From Kocuria sp. (GTDB lineage Bacteria > Actinomycetota > Actinomycetes > Actinomycetales > Micrococcaceae), in contig JAKDKI010000006.1 in the NCBI GenBank assembly GCA_030453435.1, positions 1 to 21,106 of the forward strand: DNA of 21,106 nt. Reading direction: 5' to 3'. The notes beneath the pieces are model-generated. The model was not told the origin of the DNA. It saw nothing but the letters and a program-made list of their open reading frames with translations, and searched no databases. Positions within the stretch are counted from its first letter, which is position 1. Each line of letters opens with the position of its first letter. The translations under genes and the position numbers were made by a program. Below, one piece after another: positions 14,440 to 21,106 of the stretch.

Positions 14440-14457
14440 AACCTGTAATTACAAGTT
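14440..14457. promoter_or_regulatory. Near-perfect palindrome upstream of dnaN
   Basis: AACCTGTAATTACAAGTT, 18 bp with one mismatched pair and a perfect TGTAATTACA core. It lies 100 bases before the dnaN start and may be an operator. The binding protein is unknown. Confidence 0.35.
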
Positions 14458-14557
14458 TCCGCACTCCACCGGAGTACTCCCGGCTCGATACTCGTGGCTC
14501 AAGGCGGATACGATGCACACGGCGAGTTACATATTTTTAGACCAAAGGGGCATTGCC

Positions 14558-15682
14558 GTGAAGTTCTCCGTCGAGCGCGACGTACTGGCTGAAGCAGTCA
14601 CATGGACGGCACGATCTTTGTCACCACGCCCTCCGGTACCGGTGCTTTCCGGTCTGCTCATCAAGGCGGAAGGCGGATCACTGTCGATTGCCAGCTTCGA
14701 CTACGAGATCTCTGCTCGTCTGACCATCAGTGCTGATGTTCAGGAAGAGGGCACCACCCTGGTCTCCGGTCGTCTGCTTGCGGACATCTGCCGTTCTTTG
14801 CCCTCGGCACCCGTTCAGGTAGAAGCCGAAGGCGGGAAGGTCACGCTCACGTGTAAGTCGTCCAAGTTCAATCTCGCCGCCATGCCGGTCGATGACTACC
14901 CTCAGCTTCCCGCGCTTCCGGAGCTGTCTGGTGTCATTGCCGGAGACGAATTCGCTCACGCCGTGGGCCAGGTCAACATCGCTGCGTCCAAGGACGACAC
15001 CCTGCCCATCCTCACGGGTGTCCGCATGGAGATCGAGGGCGAGAAGATCACGCTGCTCGCCACCGACCGTTACCGCTTGGCCATGCGTGAGCTCACGTGG
15101 CGTCCTTCGGACCCCACGATCTCCACGGCCGCCCTCATCAAGGCCAAGACGTTGAACGACATCGCCAAGACACTGGGTGCTTCCGGTGACGTCAACGTGG
15201 CGCTGGCCGACAACGCCGAGTTGGTCGGTTTCGAATCCGGCGGGCGTAGGACCACCAGCCTGTTGATCGACGGCGAGTACCCCAAGATTCGCTCGCTGTT
15301 CCCGGAAAACACGCCCATCACCGCTGCCGTCAAGACCGCGGACCTGGTGGAAGCTGTCCGTCGTGTCTCCCTGGTTGCCGAGCGAAACACTCCGGTCCGG
15401 TTGGCCTTCACCCAGGGCCAGGTCGCCCTGGATGCCGGCACCGGCGAGGACGCCCAGGCCTCCGAGGTCCTGGACGCTCAGCTCAACGGTGACGACATCA
15501 CCGTGGCGTTCAACCCCACGTACCTTTCCGAGGGTCTGCACGCGTTCGATTCGCAGTACGTGCGCTTCTCGTTCACCGCTCCGCCCAAGCCCGCGGTTCT
15601 GTCCGCCCAGGAAGAGCTGGACGGCGAGGACAACGTGGATTACAAGTACCTGCTGATGCCGGTGCGGTTGCCCAACCAGTGA
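14558..15682 (+). CDS. dnaN: DNA polymerase III beta sliding clamp
   Basis: 374 residues from GTG 14558, chosen because AAAGGGG (14544-14550) lies 7 bases upstream and the product then begins MKFSVERDVLAEAV as in the family; a longer frame upstream is not supported. The ring-shaped dimer tethers the polymerase to DNA. Three clamp subdomains are consistent with the length; landmarks include SLSPRPPVPVLSGLLI, DYPQLP, LPILTGVRMEIEG, TDRYRLAMRELTW, and the C-terminal YLLMPVRLPNQ near the peptide-binding pocket. recF begins 4 bases after the stop codon, so the two are co-transcribed and probably translationally coupled. Confidence 0.98.
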   Translation: MKFSVERDVLAEAVTWTARSLSPRPPVPVLSGLLIKAEGGSLSIASFDYEISARLTISADVQEEGTTLVSGRLLADICRSLPSAPVQVEAEGGKVTLTCKSSKFNLAAMPVDDYPQLPALPELSGVIAGDEFAHAVGQVNIAASKDDTLPILTGVRMEIEGEKITLLATDRYRLAMRELTWRPSDPTISTAALIKAKTLNDIAKTLGASGDVNVALADNAELVGFESGGRRTTSLLIDGEYPKIRSLFPENTPITAAVKTADLVEAVRRVSLVAERNTPVRLAFTQGQVALDAGTGEDAQASEVLDAQLNGDDITVAFNPTYLSEGLHAFDSQYVRFSFTAPPKPAVLSAQEELDGEDNVDYKYLLMPVRLPNQ

Positions 15683-15686
15683 TCGT

Positions 15687-17003
15687 GTGTTCGTAGACCA
15701 CCTGTCCCTGCTGGATTTCAGGACCTACGCGAGTCTCGATCTGCCCCTGGAACGCGGGCTGACCGTATTCGTAGGTCCCAACGGCGTGGGTAAAACCAAC
15801 GTGGTCGAGGCCGTCGACTGGGCGGCCAACCTGTCCTCCCACCGCGTGGCCAGCGATACCCCGCTGATCAAAACGGGTTCCGAACGAGCGATCGTGCGCG
15901 TCCGGATCCGCCGGGCCACCCAGCAGACGGTCCTTGAATTCGAACTCAACGACCGCCGAGCCAACCGGGTACAGATCAACCGCGCTGCTCCGGTTCGAGC
16001 CCGGGAAGCCGTGGGTGTGCTCCACACGGTGGTGTTCTCCCCGGAAGACCTGACCTTGGTCAAAGGCGATCCTGGGCACCGCAGGAAGTTCCTGGACGAC
16101 CTGGCCACGTCCATGCGTCCGGTGTTGGCGGCCGCTCGCAGCGATTACGAGCGGGCTCTGAAACAACGCAACGCGCTGCTGAAGTCTGCTCGTTACTCGC
16201 GTCAGCTCTCGGATTCTCACCAGGCCACCTTGACCGTGTGGAACGACCAACTGGCTCGCGCCGGGGCCGCGGTCATGGGTGCACGGTTACAGCTGCTCAA
16301 GGCATTGGAACCGGAAGTGGACCGGGCTTATCAGCAGCTCACCGACGGGTCCAAGCACGTAGGACTGCACTACGAGTGCTCGTCCTTGGACCCCTCTGCA
16401 GACGTCGCAGCCCTGGAACACTTCTCCGTGCAGGATCTTTACGAGCTGATGCTCCAGGCCTTCGAAAGAGTCGCACAACAGGAGCAGGAACGCGGGATCA
16501 CCCTGGTGGGGCCGCACCGGGATGACATGGTGATTTCCCTGGGAGACACCCCGGCCAAGGGTTACGCCTCCCACGGTGAGACATGGTCCACGGCCTTGGC
16601 CTTGCGGTTGGGGTCCTGGTACGTCCATGTGGCGGACGATCCCAGCGAGGGTGCGGCGCCCGTGCTGATTCTCGATGATGTGTTTGCGGAACTGGACGCG
16701 CGGCGCAGGCAGAAACTGGCCTTGTTGGTCCAACAGGCCGAGCAGGTTCTGGTGACCGCTGCGGTGGACGAGGACCTTCCCGACGCGTTGCGCGAGAATC
16801 CCCACCGGGTGGTCCGTGTAAGCCCCGGCCAGGTCGAGGTCACGGATTCGACGACGGCGCTCGAGCAGGTCCCGGGCGAACAGTCACCTTCCGAGGATCT
16901 GCCCGCTCCCCAGGTCGACGAGGAACGCGACCTTTCCGCAGGGGAACGCGATGCGACGTCGTCGTCGGTTCAGGACCCACGAGACCAGGGTGAGCATGGC
17001 TGA
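15687..17003 (+). CDS. recF: DNA replication/repair protein RecF
   Basis: 438 residues, GTG start 4 bases after the dnaN stop with no strong ribosome site (coupling likely). The start MFVDHLSLLDFRTY matches the family. Walker A GPNGVGKT is at residues 30-37; the ABC-type region GITLVGPHRDDM and Walker B VLILDDVFAELDARR (D330, D331) follow. RecF is an SMC-like ATPase that helps load RecA at single-strand gaps. Typical length is 360-400; the extra C-terminal 50 or so residues are acidic and Ser/Pro-rich and look disordered. No gnd-like gene separates dnaN and recF, unlike some actinobacteria. The last 8 bases overlap dciA. Confidence 0.97.
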   Translation: MFVDHLSLLDFRTYASLDLPLERGLTVFVGPNGVGKTNVVEAVDWAANLSSHRVASDTPLIKTGSERAIVRVRIRRATQQTVLEFELNDRRANRVQINRAAPVRAREAVGVLHTVVFSPEDLTLVKGDPGHRRKFLDDLATSMRPVLAAARSDYERALKQRNALLKSARYSRQLSDSHQATLTVWNDQLARAGAAVMGARLQLLKALEPEVDRAYQQLTDGSKHVGLHYECSSLDPSADVAALEHFSVQDLYELMLQAFERVAQQEQERGITLVGPHRDDMVISLGDTPAKGYASHGETWSTALALRLGSWYVHVADDPSEGAAPVLILDDVFAELDARRRQKLALLVQQAEQVLVTAAVDEDLPDALRENPHRVVRVSPGQVEVTDSTTALEQVPGEQSPSEDLPAPQVDEERDLSAGERDATSSSVQDPRDQGEHG

Positions 17004-17589
17004 TCCGGCCCGGGAAGACGTTGTCGATGCAGCCGCCTCTGCCCTGCAGCGGGTGCGCCGCGCCGCCCAGGAGCGCGGCGACTCGCGACTGTCCAAAGCG
17101 GCGGCTGCCAAGAACATGAAGTTCTTCGGGCAAGCCATGGAGGACGGCACCGGATCGCCGGCGCTCAAGCAGCGCTACAACCGGCCCGTGGATGCTCGGC
17201 AGATGGGTGGCTATTCGGGGCCCGGCAAGTCCGCGCGGGATCCGCGGAAACTGGGCAATATCGTGGACTCGCTGATTGCTCACCGGGGGTGGAAGACCCC
17301 GGTGAACGTCAGCAGCGTGCTCGCGGACTGGGCCTCGTTGGTGGGGGCGCGCAATGCAGAACACACGTGGCCCGAGAGTTTCGAGGACACCGTGGTGCGC
17401 GTACGGTGCGATTCCACCGCGTACGCCACCCAGCTGCGACTCATGCAGTCGCAGATCCTGCGGACCTTTGCGGATCGGCTGGGCGAGGGCATCGTGACCA
17501 AGCTCGAGATTCACGGACCCGTGGGGCCCAGCTGGAAGAAGGGTCGATGGACCGTACAGGGCCGCGGACCCCGCGATACCTACGGATAA
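16996..17589 (+). CDS. dciA: DciA-family (DUF721) replicative helicase loader
   Basis: 197 residues from ATG 16996, which overlaps the recF end by 8 bases and has AGGGTG 3 bases upstream; a longer frame into recF is not supported. The C-terminal half matches DUF721: LGNIVDSLIAHRGWKTPV, VLADWASLVGARNAEHTWPE, VVRVRCDSTAYATQLRLMQS and ILRTFADRLGEGIVTKLEI. The N-terminal 90 residues are basic and Ala-rich and less conserved. DciA proteins load or activate the DnaB helicase in bacteria without DnaC/DnaI; the Mycobacterium homologue occupies the same place between recF and gyrB. A direct role in helicase loading here is inferred from family and context. Confidence 0.92.
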   Translation: MADPAREDVVDAAASALQRVRRAAQERGDSRLSKAAAAKNMKFFGQAMEDGTGSPALKQRYNRPVDARQMGGYSGPGKSARDPRKLGNIVDSLIAHRGWKTPVNVSSVLADWASLVGARNAEHTWPESFEDTVVRVRCDSTAYATQLRLMQSQILRTFADRLGEGIVTKLEIHGPVGPSWKKGRWTVQGRGPRDTYG

Positions 17590-17712
17590 CACGGTTACAT
17601 CTGACGGATGAGGCTGTAGATGCCGGAAATCTCGGAATGACCCCCGGCTCATGTGGTCCCCCAGCAGATCGACCCCTCGGGGCGTCTGCGGGCCGTTGAG
17701 CGCTTTATCCGG

Positions 17713-17718
17713 TAGAAT
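17713..17718 (+). promoter_or_regulatory. Putative -10 element for gyrB
   Basis: TAGAAT, a 5/6 match to TATAAT, 118 bases before the gyrB start. TTGAGC at 17696-17701 is only 11 bases away, too close for a standard -35, so the promoter is tentative. Confidence 0.35.
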
Positions 17719-17744
17719 TGCGGTACAAGATCTTTTCGCCCCGC

Positions 17745-19911
<2,167 letters not shown>

Positions 19912-19989
19912 AACATGTCGTCTGCCGCATATTCCATATGAGGCACGAATGTTGAACTGTGGGATCTGAGAAGAAACGGATAGCAACGA

Positions 19990-21106
19990 ATGAGTGACGA
20001 GACTCCGGACGGAAACGTCCCGGTCGACCCCGAGAACTCGACCGAGCTCGAAACAAACGAGGGCGCCGTCGTCGTGAGCAGCGGCGACCACGTGGAGCAG
20101 GTTGACCTGCAGACCGAGATGCAGCGCTCGTACCTTGATTACGCCATGGCCGTGATCGTGGGCCGTGCGCTGCCGGATGTGCGCGACGGATTGAAGCCCG
20201 TGCACCGCCGCGTGATCTACACGATGTTCGACGGCGGTTACCGCCCCGAGCGTTCGTTCAACAAGTGCGCGCGCGTGGTCGGCGACGTGATGGGTAACTA
20301 TCACCCGCACGGTGACTCCGCGATCTACGACGCCCTGGTGCGTCTGATCCAGGGCTGGATCATGCGCTACCCGCTCGCGCTGGGCCAGGGTAACTTCGGT
20401 TCGCCCGGTAATGACGGCGCTGCGGCCCCGCGTTACACCGAGACCAAGATGGCGCCGCTGGCCATGGAGATGGTCCGGGACATCCACGAGGACACCGTGG
20501 ACTTCCAGGACAACTACGACGGCAAGCAGCAAGAACCCACCGTTCTACCGGCACGCTTCCCCAACCTGCTGGTCAACGGTTCCTCCGGCATTGCCGTGGG
20601 TATGGCCACCAACATTCCGCCGCACAACCTGCGGGAAGTGGCGGACGGTGTGCAGTGGTACCTGCAGAACCCCACGGTGGATCGCGAGACCCTGCTCGAA
20701 GAACTCATCAAGCGCGTCAAGGGTCCGGACTTCCCCACGGGCGCCCAGATCCTGGGGCACAAGGGCATCGAGGACGCCTACCGCACCGGTCGCGGTTCCA
20801 TCACCATGCGCGCGGTGGTCAACGTGGAGGAGATCCACGGTCGCACGTGCCTGGTGGTCACCGAGCTGCCGTACCAGGTGAACCCGGACAACCTTGCCGT
20901 GAAGATCGCCGATCTCGTCAAGGATGGCCGCGTGCAAGGCATCGCGGACATGCGTGACGAAACCTCCGGTCGTACCGGTCAGCGTCTGGTGATCGTGCTC
21001 AAGCGCGATGCCGTTCCCAAGGTGGTCCTGAACAACCTCTACAAGCACACCCAGCTGCAGGAGAACTTCTCCGCGAACATGCTGGCGCTCGTGGACGGTG
21101 TGCCGC
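19990..21106 (+). CDS. gyrA: DNA gyrase subunit A, N-terminal part (cut by window end)
   Basis: The ATG at 19990 opens a frame that runs without a stop to the end of the window, 372 complete codons. The sequence is the GyrA breakage-reunion domain: [56 protein letters not shown] and the catalytic Tyr149 in APRYTETKM. The quinolone-resistance-determining residues S110 and D114 (equivalent to E. coli S83 and D87) are the usual susceptible types. About 27 extra acidic residues precede the conserved start compared with E. coli GyrA. The ribosome site is weak (GGATAG region). GyrA pairs with the upstream GyrB to form the A2B2 gyrase. The C-terminal DNA-wrapping domain lies outside the window. Confidence 0.97.
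   Translation, partial: MSDETPDGNVPVDPENSTELETNEGAVVVSSGDHVEQVDLQTEMQRSYLDYAMAVIVGRALPDVRDGLKPVHRRVIYTMFDGGYRPERSFNKCARVVGDVMGNYHPHGDSAIYDALVRLIQGWIMRYPLALGQGNFGSPGNDGAAAPRYTETKMAPLAMEMVRDIHEDTVDFQDNYDGKQQEPTVLPARFPNLLVNGSSGIAVGMATNIPPHNLREVADGVQWYLQNPTVDRETLLEELIKRVKGPDFPTGAQILGHKGIEDAYRTGRGSITMRAVVNVEEIHGRTCLVVTELPYQVNPDNLAVKIADLVKDGRVQGIADMRDETSGRTGQRLVIVLKRDAVPKVVLNNLYKHTQLQENFSANMLALVDGVP

Noticed and set aside
17665..17686. Hairpin GCAGA...TCTGC with a CCCC/GGGG core after dciA, considered as a terminator
   Set aside because: It needs an internal loop and a very tight apical loop, and no T-run follows.

Overview
This window is the chromosomal replication-origin region of a high-G+C Gram-positive bacterium (Actinomycetota, most likely order Micrococcales, family Micrococcaceae). 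The evidence is the gene order murJ, pseudokinase-like gene, trxB, trxA, cwlM | parB, parA, rsmG, khpB, yidC, yidD, rnpA, rpmH | dnaA, oriC, dnaN, recF, dciA, gyrB, gyrA, together with frequent GTG starts, G/C-rich third codon positions and actinobacterial families (CwlM, DciA, MurJ-linked pseudokinase). Genus cannot be settled by eye. No rRNA, tRNA, insertion sequence, prophage, CRISPR array or acquired island was found.

Left block (1-4834, + strand): the 3' end of murJ (lipid II flippase), a membrane protein with a kinase-like N-lobe and an extracellular F5/8C-like domain, thioredoxin reductase, thioredoxin, and a CwlM-like amidase-fold protein that lacks part of the usual zinc/catalytic set and has no signal peptide. 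MurJ, its pseudokinase module and CwlM belong to one peptidoglycan-precursor control network in mycobacteria, which suggests a shared role here. This block runs toward oriC and meets parB convergently at a 40-bp perfect palindrome with a parS site at its centre.

Middle block (4937-11936, - strand, co-oriented with replication leaving oriC): parB, parA, rsmG, khpB, yidC, yidD, rnpA, rpmH. Its outstanding feature is a parS cluster: seven exact copies of the 16-bp TGTTTCACGTGAAACA, one copy with one mismatch and two decayed copies, spread over about 3.6 kb. Three exact copies lie inside the parB coding sequence and the one-mismatch copy inside parA. All four are read in the same frame as the peptide VSRET, within low-complexity protein segments. 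parA and parB, usually adjacent in an operon, are separated by 709 bp that hold five of the sites and a decayed tandem repeat of about 117 bp.

Right block (12364-21106, + strand): dnaA, a DnaA-box-rich and partly AT-rich intergenic region that is the likely oriC, then dnaN, recF, dciA (DUF721, helicase loader), gyrB and the 5' part of gyrA. A second DnaA-box cluster lies between rpmH and dnaA. The gyrB leader carries a perfect 11-bp-stem hairpin downstream of a TAGAAT element, a candidate attenuator.

The region combines replication initiation (dnaA/oriC/dnaN/dciA/gyrAB), origin segregation (parABS), ribosome and tRNA maturation (rsmG, rpmH, rnpA), membrane insertion (yidC/yidD) and cell-wall precursor control (murJ/cwlM). 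The genes are core; the novelty is mostly in how the parS sites are embedded and arranged, not in a new gene system.
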